A stretch of 64,000 nt of DNA from Blattamonas nauphoetae (lineage: Eukaryota > Preaxostyla > Oxymonadida): NCBI GenBank assembly GCA_033064195.1, contig JARBJD010000297.1, positions 27,705 to 91,704 of the forward strand. Direction: 5' to 3'. The position numbers were made by a program, and so were the translations under genes. Below are positions 32,546-42,234 of the stretch, in pieces (positions within the stretch are counted from its first letter, which is position 1; each line of letters opens with the position of its first letter). The notes under the pieces are model-generated. The model searched no databases. It saw only the letters and a program-made list of their open reading frames with translations, and was not told where the DNA came from.

Positions 32546-33737
32546 GATGCAGTCTAATGATCCGTCAACCTTAGTTCAATCAGACGAACTATATTCTTCT
32601 AATTCCAACGCAGATCTTATTAAAGCTGTAACGACACAAATTATCAATTCCATTCCGCAGCTCATCACACAACACCAAACTCAGTCAAATGTTCGTCCGA
32701 TCGAAACAAATTCGGACAACATGTCAAACATTATCCAAGATCTGCTTGCTCAGGCTCATTCACTGGAATCAATTGTGAAGCGGAAGCGTTCCACGCCGTC
32801 TAGAAGCACTCGAAGCTTTGGAAAGCGAAGCTCAAAAAGTCGATCAATCAGCGGGCGCGGTCAAAATAAACGCCGAAAAGCCCATCGTTCGTACATTGAG
32901 AGCAGCAACGAGGATACCTCAGATTCATATACGTCATCTGATCAGACATCGGAGACTTCCTCCTCAGAATCCGGAATTGAACTATTAAAAGAGATGCTGC
33001 GCAAGAAAAAGAATCGATCTATCAAGAGAAGCAAGAAGAAAGGAAGAAACCATGGAGATTCTAGCTCATCCACACCATCGTCGAGTGATCATGGGCGCCA
33101 CTTCCAAAGAGGGATCAACAGCAGACGGAGGCAGGAAAAACTCAAAAAGACTTTGTTCAAGGATTTAAAGAGACAGGAACCATCGTTTGGAAAGGATTGG
33201 CTGGAGGTTGTTCTGCCAAATCAGCAACGTGATTTAACGAACGCACACACCTCACATATCAAGAATGTCTTGGAAATCCCAACAGAAATAGCCCCAAACA
33301 GTGCTATCCAATCTCATCCGCAGAAAATACAGGACCAGGCCCTGATGACGGCCACCCAATCCATTTTCTCTTCAATTGGACATATGGCAGAAGTGTACGA
33401 CATGGTTTTACATGGAGAATCACCTAAACATATCCTACCAATGGTATCGAAAGGAATTTTAAATGCAGCAGATGCGGCAGCATGCACACACAAGGGGAGA
33501 TACGTGACACCATCCAACTCTGATAAAGTGGCCTCATCTCTCGGACTCACTCGACCTGTCTTGATATCCAACGATCTCCTTACTCCTCCTAACTCGTCTC
33601 AAACGTTTCAACAACCAAGTCAGTCATTTCACCCACAACAAAACGATCAGGGTTCTTTCTCTCAACGAGGGGGGTCAGCTCGCCTCCCGACCCAACCCAA
33701 GGGGCAATACAACAAATACTACCGCAGACGACAATAA
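32544..33737 (+). CDS. DIRS ORF1, Gag-like
   Basis: The first ATG in frame is at 32544, at the edge of the terminal repeat; a GTG at 32514 is inside it. About 397 codons, stop TAA. Polar N-terminus; basic Ser/Arg/Lys tract (SSKSRSISGRGQNKRRKAHR, about residues 95-115), Ser/Asp/Glu-rich linker, Lys-rich KKKNRSIKRSKKKGR, then a helical part (HMAEVYDMVLHGESPKHILP) and a Gln/Pro/Ser-rich tail. This matches the position and composition of the putative nucleocapsid-type ORF1 of DIRS elements; no zinc knuckle is visible. It overlaps the RT frame by about 145 nt (33593-33737). Confidence 0.8.
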   Translation: MMQSNDPSTLVQSDELYSSNSNADLIKAVTTQIINSIPQLITQHQTQSNVRPIETNSDNMSNIIQDLLAQAHSLESIVKRKRSTPSRSTRSFGKRSSKSRSISGRGQNKRRKAHRSYIESSNEDTSDSYTSSDQTSETSSSESGIELLKEMLRKKKNRSIKRSKKKGRNHGDSSSSTPSSSDHGRHFQRGINSRRRQEKLKKTLFKDLKRQEPSFGKDWLEVVLPNQQRDLTNAHTSHIKNVLEIPTEIAPNSAIQSHPQKIQDQALMTATQSIFSSIGHMAEVYDMVLHGESPKHILPMVSKGILNAADAAACTHKGRYVTPSNSDKVASSLGLTRPVLISNDLLTPPNSSQTFQQPSQSFHPQQNDQGSFSQRGGSARLPTQPKGQYNKYYRRRQ

Positions 33738-35713
33738 TACAATTATCCGATCTGCCTGTTCCGGAAAGGCTGCTGAATTCTTTGACAAAATGGGAGGAGA
33801 TAGGCGGAAAGGAGAGAGTACTGGCGGGAGCGATGTGGGAATGGATCAGCCCGCAATCTCCACAGATATTACAGGCACTCCCCTGGAGTCTTCCTTTCCA
33901 TGGGAACCAGGAGGAGACCAAAGCTTACAAGAACCTCCTGGACGAAGAATTGAAGACAGGCGTGGTGACTCCAGTGTCACGAACGGAAGTCGGACTCTCC
34001 CTCCACACCTTCCTGGTTCCGAAGCCAGGAGGGAAGTGGAGGAAGATCTTGAATGCTACCCCTCTAAACGGCGAGCTGAAGGTGGAGCATTTCAAGATGG
34101 AAGATGTCACGACCGCGGTTCAGTATATCTCCGGTGGAGAGTGGATGACAACAATAGATGTCAAGAATGCATATCAGCATGTGCTTGTTCCTCCAAGCCT
34201 CAGGAAGTATCTCTACTTCGAATTCGAGAAACAGTTTTATCAATACGTGGGAATGCCGTTCGGGTTGTCGACTGCGCCGCGAACGTTCACGAAGATTATG
34301 CGTTGTGCTGTGAAGCATCTCCGCCACGTTCTCCAGATACCGATCATCTTCTATCTAGACGACATTCTCATCATCTCGTCATCTCTGGAGTCAGCAAAGA
34401 TCAATACGGCAAGAACGATGGAAACTCTGACAGACTTGGGTTTTCAGATCGCTGTCAACAAGTGTCAGACAGTCCCGTCTCAATCAATCGAGTTCCTCGG
34501 ATGGAACATCGACTCTCTGACACAGTCACTATCGATCACCTCGTCGCGACAATCCAAACTCCTGCATCAGCGACAGATGACCAAGGCAATCATTCTTCAT
34601 CAACAAACAATCAGAGTGAGGGACTTGGCAGCCCTGATCGGTCGTCTAAACTTCCTTCGAGCTGTTATTCCTTCAGCAAGTCTCAATCTACAGAAACTGA
34701 ATCAGTGGAAGGATATGAGCGTGAGACAGGGAGGATGGGAATCGAAAGTGCAACTCAATCGACAACACCTGGGAGAGTTGAACTTCTGGACGTCAGCGAT
34801 TCAACGAAATGTTCCTCACTCCTTCCGACAGATCACACCGACAGCATCTCTGACCACAGATGCGAGCCCATGGGGTTGGGGGTGTGTGCTAACCATTGGA
34901 GAAGAGACGACTCACATACACGGAGTCTGGACAGAACAGCAGAAGGTTCAGACGTCAAATTGGAAAGAAACGGCAGCTATTCGTTTCTCAATTATCAAGG
35001 CGACATCGCTCCTCAAGCGGATGCAAGTGCAGGCAATCTCAGTTCTCAGCGACAACACAACTGCAGTCCAGAACGTGAAGAGGCAGAGGGCGACTCCAAC
35101 TCTTGCTCAAATCACAAAACAGACTCTGAAGACGATAGAAGAAAGCGGAATGATGCTCGCGGATATTCAGTACATTCCGGGACGATTGAATTCGACAGCA
35201 AATGCCTTGTCCAGACTCCATCCTCAGGCGGAGTACATGCTGTCACCTCTGGCGTTAAGATTGTTGAAAGACCGATGGTCTTACGTTCCGCTGATCGATC
35301 TGTTCGCCACAGGTCAGAACAGACAATGTCCCAAATACTTCTCGCTGAGACCGGAAGAGCACTCAGCTGGCGTGAACGCCCTCGTCGTCAATTGGACAGG
35401 GATGATTCAACCTCTCTGTCATCCTCCGATTCTCCTCATTCCACGAGTTCTGAAGAAGCTGAGGGAGGAACCAGTGAAGAAGGGAGTCCTCATCACTCCA
35501 GACTGGATCAATCAAACATGGTCTCCTCTTCTCCATCTGATCGAGGTGGACAGCATCATCCTCGGACCATACTCTACGATGACCGTGAGCACGGATCCGA
35601 CAGCGGAAGCGAGCCTCCCCCCAGGGATGGTCCGAGCATCTCTGTTGGGGGAGGGAACATTGAGGGCAGAGACTTCTTCAGAAGTCTTTGTGAAGAAGGA
35701 AGAATTCCAATGA
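33593..35713 (+). CDS. DIRS ORF2: reverse transcriptase and RNase H
   Basis: The frame is open from 33593 and has no ATG near its start (first ATG at 33833); it overlaps ORF1 in the -1 frame. RT motifs: WMTTIDVKNAYQHVLVP (motif A Asp), GMPFGLSTAPRTFTKIM (motif B), FYLDDILIIS (motif C, 34349-34378). RNase H follows: TTDASPWGWGCVL, WKETAAIRFS, VLSDNTTAV. The C-terminal IDLFATGQNRQCPKYFS segment is typical of DIRS polyproteins. Stop TGA at 35711-35713. No interruption in the frame. A run of six G at 33669-33674, read GGG GGG in the ORF1 frame, is a candidate -1 slip site. Confidence 0.92.
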   Translation, partial: LVSNVSTTKSVISPTTKRSGFFLSTRGVSSPPDPTQGAIQQILPQTTIIQLSDLPVPERLLNSLTKWEEIGGKERVLAGAMWEWISPQSPQILQALPWSLPFHGNQEETKAYKNLLDEELKTGVVTPVSRTEVGLSLHTFLVPKPGGKWRKILNATPLNGELKVEHFKMEDVTTAVQYISGGEWMTTIDVKNAYQHVLVPPSLRKYLYFEFEKQFYQYVGMPFGLSTAPRTFTKIMRCAVKHLRHVLQIPIIFYLDDILIISSSLESAKINTARTMETLTDLGFQIAVNKCQTVPSQSIEFLGWNIDSLTQSLSITSSRQSKLLHQRQMTKAIILHQQTIRVRDLAALIGRLNFLRAVIPSASLNLQKLNQWKDMSVRQGGWESKVQLNRQHLGELNFWTSAIQRNVPHSFRQITPTASLTTDASPWGWGCVLTIGEETTHIHGVWTEQQKVQTSNWKETAAIRFSIIKATSLLKRMQVQAISVLSDNTTAVQNVKRQRATPTLAQITKQTLKTIEESGMMLADIQYIPGRLNSTANALSRLHPQAEYMLSPLALRLLKDRWSYVPLIDLFATGQNRQCPKYFSLRPEEHSAGVNALVVNWTGMIQPLCHPPILLIPRVLKKLREEPVKKGVLITPDWINQTWSPLLHLIEVDSIILGPYSTMTVSTDPTAEASLPPGMVRASLLGEGTLRAETSSEVFVKKEEFQ

Positions 35714-36733
35714 ATGTCCAGAGGGTGGAAGAGAACAGATACAAACACAAGGGCCCATGGATGCGGGCTTGGAAACTCTTTAAACAGTTCTGCACAAAGT
35801 TCAATCACTCCGTGTCCTGCATTATTTCTCAATCAACCAATATTGAACAGATACTTTGCAGCTTCGTCGCAGATCTTGCAGATCAGTTCCCTCCCCCTCA
35901 TCAGCTCCCACACACAGCCATCGTCAAGGTTGTCAAGTCACTTGGTCTTTTTCATCCGACACTTTCACAGCGATCGATCACACCTTGCCTCGTTCAGACA
36001 TGTTCTCGCCAAGAGCCATCCAAAGTCCAAATCGAAGAGGCATTACCATGTGATGTGGAGCATAGATCTTCTCCTCGACTGGGCACGGAGAACAATGGAA
36101 ACCGCTCTCGGAGATCAAGACCTTCATCAAACAAGGACGTTGTCTCTCCTACTCGCTTCGACGTGTTGCCGCCGTGAGGAGATCGTGAATCTTCGATGGC
36201 GAGATATTACTTTCTATGAAACGTCATCATTCATCCCAACGTCATATGCCACCATTTCAATCCGATCAAAACAAAACCAGGTCGAGGATGAGATCAGATT
36301 TGTGCGAGATGAAGGAGAAGAATCATTCTCGGCATTCAGAGCGCTTCGAACACACAAAATAAACTGTGAGCGAGTCAGACATGCTTCTACAGGAGTAGAC
36401 TTTGATGATGAAAAGGTATGGATTGATTTCAGCAGAGGCTGCGCTCTAAAGATGCCAGCCATCGCCGCAATACTCAAGGGTGTTTTGAGAGAGATTGGTG
36501 TTCCTGACTCCTATGGGCCATACACCATAAAGCACGCAGCGGTGAGCCACCTCAGGCGAGTGGCCAAGATCCCGCTTGAAATCGTGAATAGTCATGTTGG
36601 CTGGTCTCCAGCTTCATCAATTGCTGACACGTTCTACTCAGCACCAGTTCTGCTAGGCACTGAAGCACCCAAGCTCGCCGGCAGTTGGTGGCTGCCCTTA
36701 CGGGAAAATGACAATCACGCCACATCGAATTAG
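35710..36733 (+). pseudogene. DIRS tyrosine recombinase, frameshifted
   Basis: The start ATG at 35710 overlaps the RT stop (ATGA). The first 85 or so codons read as a core-binding domain (GPWMRAWKLFKQFCTKF and LPHTAIVKVVKSLGLF). Near 35970 (CGATCGATC) the coding sense passes to the +1 frame and continues with MWSIDLLLDWARR, RREEIVNLRWRDI (catalytic Arg), HAAVSHLRR (H-x-x-R) and HVGWSPASSIADTFY (His/Trp and the Tyr nucleophile) to a TAG at 36731. All catalytic positions are present, but the +1 shift would separate the two domains, so this copy is probably defective unless the shift is an assembly error. Confidence 0.85.
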
Positions 36734-36818
36734 CTGTACAGAAGTTGGAACACACACAGAACTCTTTTCTTTTTCATTTCTCTTTTCCTATTCTCTTCCT
36801 TTTAGGTCCCATTCAACT

Positions 36819-36896
36819 CTCACTTGTTGAAGAGCACTGGTTTGGTGAAGGATTGAGTGGAAGGAAATCCTAATGAACCAAACCAGTGCTCTTCAA
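36819..36896. repeat. DIRS internal complementary region (circle-junction template)
   Basis: 36819-36870 is the reverse complement of the extreme left end, 36871-36896 of the extreme right end. The joint ...GGAAATCC/TAATGAACC... therefore spells the two termini fused. In DIRS1-like elements this region templates completion of the ends during circle formation (family knowledge). It lies just downstream of the recombinase gene. Confidence 0.95.
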
Positions 36897-37198
36897 TTTT
36901 GAACGCAGCCACACAACTGGAGCTCGTTCTTGGGACTTTTGTTTTTCGTCGCAAGGGCGACTCTGAATAAAACCTTTTGGTTCTTTTACACTTCATTAGT
37001 CACTTTTGACCTCTCGTTTGTCCAGTTTTTGTTCCTCGTTGAGGATTTCTGGACGAGGGACTACGTTCTCTCTTATTTTGCTCTTCAACTGCCCCCACTT
37101 GGGCAAACCAACATCGTGACTCCTCAGTCCCTTGTTGGGAATCTTTAAACTTTTTGGGAACAGATAAAATGATTATTGCTTTTATTCTGTTGGGCCTC

Positions 37199-37271
37199 TG
37201 ATTGGATCTGGCACCCATTGTTTCGACACATGTCACCTGGGATCTCACTTGTTGAAGAGCACTGGTTTGGT
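37199..37271 (-). repeat. DIRS right inverted terminal repeat
   Basis: Exact reverse complement of 32473-32545. The element ends six bases later at 37277 (TCATTA), where homology with the host segment resumes. Confidence 0.95.
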
Positions 37272-37277
37272 TCATTA

Positions 37278-37800
37278 AAGATCGACGAGTTGGTTTCTGC
37301 ATTCTTTGAGTGGTGAACGATCCAGCCACATCGTGTGTGGGTTGAGGATGGACGGAACAGCTGTTCTGTGCACGGAGATGCGAGAGCTTGATATTGAGCC
37401 GGTGTCAAACGTGATGGTCGCCAATCACATTCGCCCAGTTCGGCCATTCCATCCCCCGCAGTGCTTGTCTCGAACGGGCACTGGGTGAGTGTTCCCGCAC
37501 TGTTTGTGCAGAAGAGAGCACCAGCTCTTTGCTTGCTCGTGCATTTCTCAAATCAGCATTTTGTGAAGTCGGATGACGCTGTTTTGATGCAATCGACCGC
37601 GTTTCGAGTTGAAAAGTGGTCGGCGTGTCTTTTCAACGTGCTGTCGATGATCTGAACAGGCGACATTTGGAAAGACTTGAAGTTGACTCTGATCACTCCC
37701 CTCTGGGAGTTAGTCTGACTGAGTTCGTGATGATTGTGGACGAGGGAATTGTGGCATGTTCAGCGTGCGCACGGTGGCAGAAGCGAAGATGAAGCGGAAT
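37278..37800. repeat. second hAT-like copy, part right of DIRS
   Basis: 37278-37385 matches 24882-24990 of copy 1. 37386-37774 has no match in copy 1. 37775-37800 (GCGAAGATGAAGCGGAATAG) matches the next bases of copy 1 at about 24989. Copy 1 has therefore lost about 390 bp here or copy 2 gained them. Confidence 0.75.
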
Positions 37801-37814
37801 AGTGCACTGGGGTG

Positions 37815-37965
37815 GCTCAATTGTGAGGGGAAAAAGTCGGTGAGAGGGGAAAATCTCGATGGGAGGGGAAAAACTAAGTCAGAGGGGAAAAACTCGCTCA
37901 GAGGGGAAAAACTCAGTGGGAGGGGAAAAAAACCGGCCAGAGGGGAAGAATCTCGAGGACAAGGA
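37815..37965. repeat. imperfect short tandem repeat, GAGGGGAAAA core
   Basis: About seven units of 19-20 bp, each with AGAGGGGAAAAACTC-type sequence and a variable 5-8 bp part. G/A-rich strand asymmetry is strong. Confidence 0.75.
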
Positions 37966-37991
37966 GATTGAAGCGAGTTGATATTTTGATC

Positions 37992-38066
37992 GTGATTAGA
38001 TCAGGAGGTTAGAACGTTAGACTTTTAACACTCGGACCCGGGTTCGGGTTCCGCCATTGGCATCCT
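37992..38066 (+). tRNA. tRNA-Lys(TTT)-like relic
   Basis: TTAGATCAGGAGGTTAGAAC fits an A box/D-arm, CTTTTAA a loop with anticodon TTT, and GGTTCGGGTTCC a B box at normal spacing, followed by CATCCTTTTTTT. The anticodon and T stems pair poorly, so this is a decayed tRNA or SINE head. It is the second Lys-type relic in the window (the other is at 26935). Confidence 0.35.
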
Positions 38067-38137
38067 TTTTTTCATTTATGATCATTTTTGGTTATATCCC
38101 GCGAATTTCTTTCTATTTTCTGTTTTGAACACTAGGA

Positions 38138-38780
38138 GTGATTACGAATAACCAGTGAATAGCGGTTGTGGGTTAATGGCAACCTATTGGACACAACCGA
38201 AACACACGATAATCACCTAATACTGATCTCTTATGATGATTATAATCGGTTTTTGCAAGTTTTAGAGCGCGGAAACCATTTGATCGACTTCGTTGCTTAT
38301 CATCACTTTTAAGGGTTTGATCTCATTTTTTGCATAAAATGACAAGATATTTTGGGAAAAACGGTAGAAAACATCTTCAAGATCAGTGCAATTGTTAATT
38401 AATGAGCAAATTAAACGATTTGGAGTGTTTGGATCTGGTTTTGGGATGTTGTCGTCGGATGTGGGTCAGGCCCACATGATCCTCCAGGAGTAGGGGCTCC
38501 CGCCCCTACAACCCCGGGGGGTTTTATTCCCCCCCTATTAAGAAAAGAGATAAATAAAGGAAAAATAAAGTGAAATATTGAGATCGAGGCTCAAAAGTTG
38601 ATCTACCCATAATGAAAAACACTTCAAATCTCCCATTTAGAGAAATGTTTCCGCGCTCTAAAATTAGCAGATTTGGAATGATCTAATAGAGATAATGAAG
38701 AAAAAAGCAAATACATTCAGATTTGGGTATGTCCATTAGGTTGCCTCTAACCCGGTTGTGTGATCCTGTGTGGTAATCAC
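38138..38780. repeat. fold-back (MITE-like) sequence with nested inverted repeats
   Basis: The outer ends GTGATTAC/GTAATCAC are inverted. Inside, GGTTGTGGGTTAATGGCAAC pairs imperfectly with the region at about 38727-38765. A second pair, TTTTAGAGCGCGGAAAC (38259-38275) and GTTTCCGCGCTCTAAAA (38647-38663), is perfect. The centre has a G/C-rich block with GGGGCTCCCGCCCC. No target duplication is clear. Confidence 0.6.
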
Positions 38781-39022
38781 ACTTCGACTCTCAATTTTTG
38801 CCATTATCCCCACAAAATTTCCCAATCCACAATATCTGAATGAAATGGTTGACAATTTATCTTCTTTTTACCGTCTAACTCCATTTCTTTCCAAGTGCTG
38901 TGGAGGACGATGCGAACAAGTTGATCAGATCTCTAATCCACTTCCATACACTAAAATAGGACAAGACATTGTTTTTGTTGGAACATCACAATTCGTAAGA
39001 GGTTGCATTCTGTTTGTCGTTC

Positions 39023-39577
39023 TCAACATCTCTCCCTTAGATATTCTTGCTTTGAGATTCTCGTGTTCTTCAATCCTGTCCGCTTCGTTCCTGACATCAT
39101 CAAATCCACGTCAAAAGTTTCTTTCTGCTCCAATTTTAGTCTTAATTCTTCATATTTAGCATCGTTGGTATGATCCTCCTCATATTTAGCATCGTTGGTA
39201 TGATCCTCCTCATATTTAGCATCGTTGGTATGATCCTCCTCATATTTAGCATCGTTGGTATGATCCTCCTCATATTTAGCATCGTTGGTATGATCCTCCT
39301 CATATTTAGCATCGTTGGTATGATCCTCCTCATATTTAGCATCGTTGGTATGATCCTCCTCATATTTAGCATCGTTGGGATTCGTTGTGTGGTGTTGGAG
39401 CACGGTTGTGAAGAGCGGGCGGGGTATAAGAAGGTGGATGGGGCGAGATTGAACTGCATCTAGTTGGAGAGTGACAGATCTGCGACTCTGAAGTGTGGGG
39501 ACGTGACGATTGACGACCAGAGGAGAATGATTTGAGATCGAGAAGGAGGTGATCTCCTTCTCGATCTCAAATCGCAA
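39023..39577 (-). CDS. gene exon with eight NDAKYEEDHT decapeptides
   Basis: Minus-strand open frame of 184 codons. A non-repetitive N-terminal part is followed by the 30-bp repeats read as acidic NDAKYEEDHT units, then a charged, natural-looking continuation (LRLKLEQKETFDVDLMMSG, KRTGLKNTRISKQEYLR). The last repeat runs smoothly into unique sequence in the same frame, which argues that this frame is the coding one. The plus strand reads the array as hydrophobic MILLIFSIVG but without a natural continuation. Exon limits and function unknown. Confidence 0.45.
   Translation of the reverse strand: MRFEIEKEITSFSISNHSPLVVNRHVPTLQSRRSVTLQLDAVQSRPIHLLIPRPLFTTVLQHHTTNPNDAKYEEDHTNDAKYEEDHTNDAKYEEDHTNDAKYEEDHTNDAKYEEDHTNDAKYEEDHTNDAKYEEDHTNDAKYEELRLKLEQKETFDVDLMMSGTKRTGLKNTRISKQEYLRERC
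39151..39380. repeat. 30-bp tandem repeat, seven units plus a partial
   Basis: Seven identical 30-bp units beginning CATATTTAGCATCGTTGGTA, plus most of an eighth. Perfect identity between units indicates recent expansion. Confidence 0.98.
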
Positions 39578-40124
39578 TTTTTACACTTTTTCGACTCGAG
39601 ATACTGTTCAGGAGGGAATGAATACCAAACGGAAGATTTGTGAAGGAAGAGAAGAATAAGAATGCAGAGTTGTTACACATCAGAGATGAATGTGAGTCGA
39701 TATCAAAGAAACACCAATAAAATGAGAACAAACTCGAAAAAACAAACCAATGTGTTTTTACGATCAGTTGACACAGAATAAAAAGGTGCATCAATGAGCA
39801 TATCATCGTAGACAGAGTGCTGAACGACAGACGCACTATCCAGCAGTGTAAACGGCAATGCTAGAAAATGAACATGAAGCTTGCATTTGAAAATAAACAT
39901 TTTCTGGTGAGCAGTCATCCAGGTGCAATTCTTCGTCGTGGTGTGGTGAGACTTGATCAACCCAGGACAGGGTTGTCGGAATGACTTAGTAGTAAGGAAT
40001 TTGACTTACTTTTCGCTTTTTTCTCGTGACTTAAGACTAAGTCAATTTTCTTCGAAAGTAAGTAATTTCACTTTTTTCCCACTTTTTGTGGTCTTGATCA
40101 AAGTGTTTACAATAACCGTTCATC

Positions 40125-40260
40125 GACAGAATCTCAAATCGTGCACAAAAGTATTGCTCTCCGATAAAAATTAAATGTATTATGAGTAAACATCTTTAAG
40201 GTCCAAGAGAGGTTATTTGTGCAAGTAAGAAAAAGTATGTGTGGGTCAGATCTTGATTGA
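40125..40260 (+). repeat. 136-bp inverted repeat, left arm
   Basis: Reverse-complement match, apparently perfect, to 44490-44625. The arms start GACAGAATCTCAAATCGTGC. They enclose 4.5 kb including a hAT-like element and gene-like frames. No flanking target duplication seen, so element or duplication origin is open. Confidence 0.9.
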
Positions 40261-40937
40261 ATGAAAAGAATCTTTCATTGTACGTTCAATCACATAATGA
40301 TGAGCAACGGACGGACAAAACCTCGTTCCTCTCGGACCTTGGACACAGACCCTGTCCAAGTTTGAAAGAAGTGTTTCCTGTGGCTTAAATAAACGTGACA
40401 TACACTCAATTTTTACTCCAATTCATCCAAGTTGTTAATTCTGTTCAGATTTTCTCTTTCAAAAAAATGAAAAACGAGTATTAGAGAATTCGGACAAAAA
40501 TCCCATAAATTGCTAAAATGTCCAAGCTTGTCCGATCTTGGACATCTGCTCATTTATTGAAAAAACGAATCTATACTGGACTGACCGGGGTGACCGGTCA
40601 CTTTTTTCCAAAAAGTGCTGACGGTCAGTGACCGGAGGTTTTCAAAATATGGGTGAGATCTAATCAGATCTATCCAAGTAATCTTCAAAAAGTGGTTTCA
40701 AGAACATGATATAGTGGTCTTGGAGCAAATTTGAGATCAATATAATTGTTATCTCCCACCATGATCGTGAGAGAAGCCAGACTCAATCTTTGTCACGGTT
40801 TTTAAGAGACAAAAAATGACGGGAATGATCGAGACTGGCATTCGAAAATGGACCTTAGCAGATAGATGAAATCTAGTAAACACTTCAAGCAACTTGATCT
40901 AGTGAAGTGGTTCATATTGCCTCTTGAAATTGAATGA

Positions 40938-41640
40938 TTATCTCTTGAAATGATTGCTAGTCGTATCTCTAATAATCAGTTCATTTTCTTCGTTGTCGTC
41001 CTCCGAATCGACAATTTCTTTCTTTTTATCATCTTCCTGTACTTGTAATTCCCCGCTGGTCTTGTGTTTATCGTTTTGGGTGGAGGGAGGAAGTGGAGGA
41101 GTTCTGATCTGATCCTCCTCGCCTGCTTCAACATCAACTGTTCCGTCCACCTCCAAATCATACTTTTCGTCTTCATTGTCAGATATTTGCTTTTTCCCTT
41201 CCATCTCATCATCTTTTTCACGAATATTTTGGTGAGCGGGATCGGGTGATTGGACATTGTCGTTTTGGTCGTCGTTGCTCTCCACATCCGCTTCAATGTC
41301 TGAGCATTCCTCAAAATGACGTTGTCCTTCATCAGTGTCTGTCTTGCCCCCTCTGATACCACCATCCTTCACATCATCACACTCATCCGACCCTTCTTCA
41401 TCCTCGAGAGTTTCTTTCCCTTCTGCCTTATCTTCATGTTCATCAGCTTCGATAGTTCCATCAGCATCATCCTCATTTTCTTCAGAGTGAATACTTTTGT
41501 ATCATCCATTGTCCACGTTAATCTTTTTTTTGATTTATCCTGTTCCTTTTCTCCTTCTGATCCTTCTTCGAAGTTTTCTTCATCATCACCTTCGTTCTCC
41601 TCCCCTTCATCATCTGCTGGTCCACCATCGTTGAAATTGT
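40938..41640 (-). CDS. acidic Asp/Glu-rich coding region inside hAT-like element
   Basis: From about 41640 down to 40938 the minus strand encodes strongly acidic sequence: DDEGEENEGDDEENFEEGSE, then after a short break near 41500-41520 HSEENEDDADGTIEADEHED, and further ECSDIEADVESNDDQNDN to the stop after TSNHFKR. The frame break is near an A-run at 41522-41530. Such acidic disordered tracts occur in nucleolar and chromatin proteins, but no domain supports an assignment. Being inside perfect TIRs it is likely captured cargo. Confidence 0.45.
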
Positions 41641-42234
41641 GGGTTCGGGGATGGTTGAAGCAACTGTCTCTTTCTTTCTTTGAAATGTCAACAAGACTCT
41701 ATTCTGATGCCCATGTTGGAGGCGTCGAGCGATGTGGGGATGAGAAGAATGAAATGTTGTGAAAGGATGATCTTCGAATCCTGGATCGAGACTGACGAAG
41801 AATCCCAAGTCGTGACAAACTATGTCGACACCAGGAAGTGAAGGTTCATCCATCGTATCTAGAGAGTGGTGATGACCTGGATAAAGAATGACTTTCGTGC
41901 CGAGTCTGATAGTTGCGTGAAAAGTGGAGATGACAAAATGAATCATGATGAAAGATAAGAAGAGAGACATGAATGAATATTCTGGACAAGATGAAACAGT
42001 GGAAAATACGAGAAAACTGGTGAAACAAACCTCATTTATTCGAACTCTGCATCGTGGCAAGCTTCGGATCGGAGCGAATGATGGCAATGGGTAGATCATT
42101 AGCGTGTTCTGGATTCTGCTTGATTCATCTTCTCTTCCTGATTCAAGCGGCAATGATGTCAGTGTAGAATGATTATTAATTAAATTTCGGGATGAAAAGT
42201 TGATCTTACCCTTAGAATACAAGTGGACTGACAC
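41640..42234 (-). CDS. N-terminal part of the hAT-borne gene
   Basis: Minus-strand frame 42234-41518. Residues about 1-65 (ending RSLPRCRVRINE) and 115-205 (TKVILYPGHHHSLDTMDEPS, DIVCHDLGFFVSLDPGFEDH) look like protein. The hydrophobic Phe/Ser stretch between them (about 42030-41905) begins GTTTGTTTC and ends ATCAG, so it is a probable intron of about 126 nt. The gene then passes into the acidic region in a different frame at about 41630. Family not recognised. Confidence 0.35.

Larger units (their letters stand above)
32449..37277 (+). mobile_element. DIRS-type tyrosine-recombinase retrotransposon, full length
   Basis: Boundaries are exact. Copy 1 of the host segment reads GACAAAAGTTCGACGAG, and in copy 2 the element sits between GACAA and AAGATCGACGAG with no target duplication, as expected for tyrosine-recombinase integration. 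73-bp inverted terminal repeats lie at 32473-32545 and 37199-37271. An internal complementary region at 36819-36896 is the reverse complement of the right end joined to the left end. Three frames follow in order: ORF1, RT-RNaseH, tyrosine recombinase. 4829 bp in all. This is the classic DIRS1-like architecture. Confidence 0.95.

Noticed and set aside
33790-36177. 795-codon ORF overlapping the DIRS RT frame
   Set aside because: It is the shadow frame of the RT/RNase H gene for most of its length. Only its last part (from 35710) is real, as the start of the recombinase gene.
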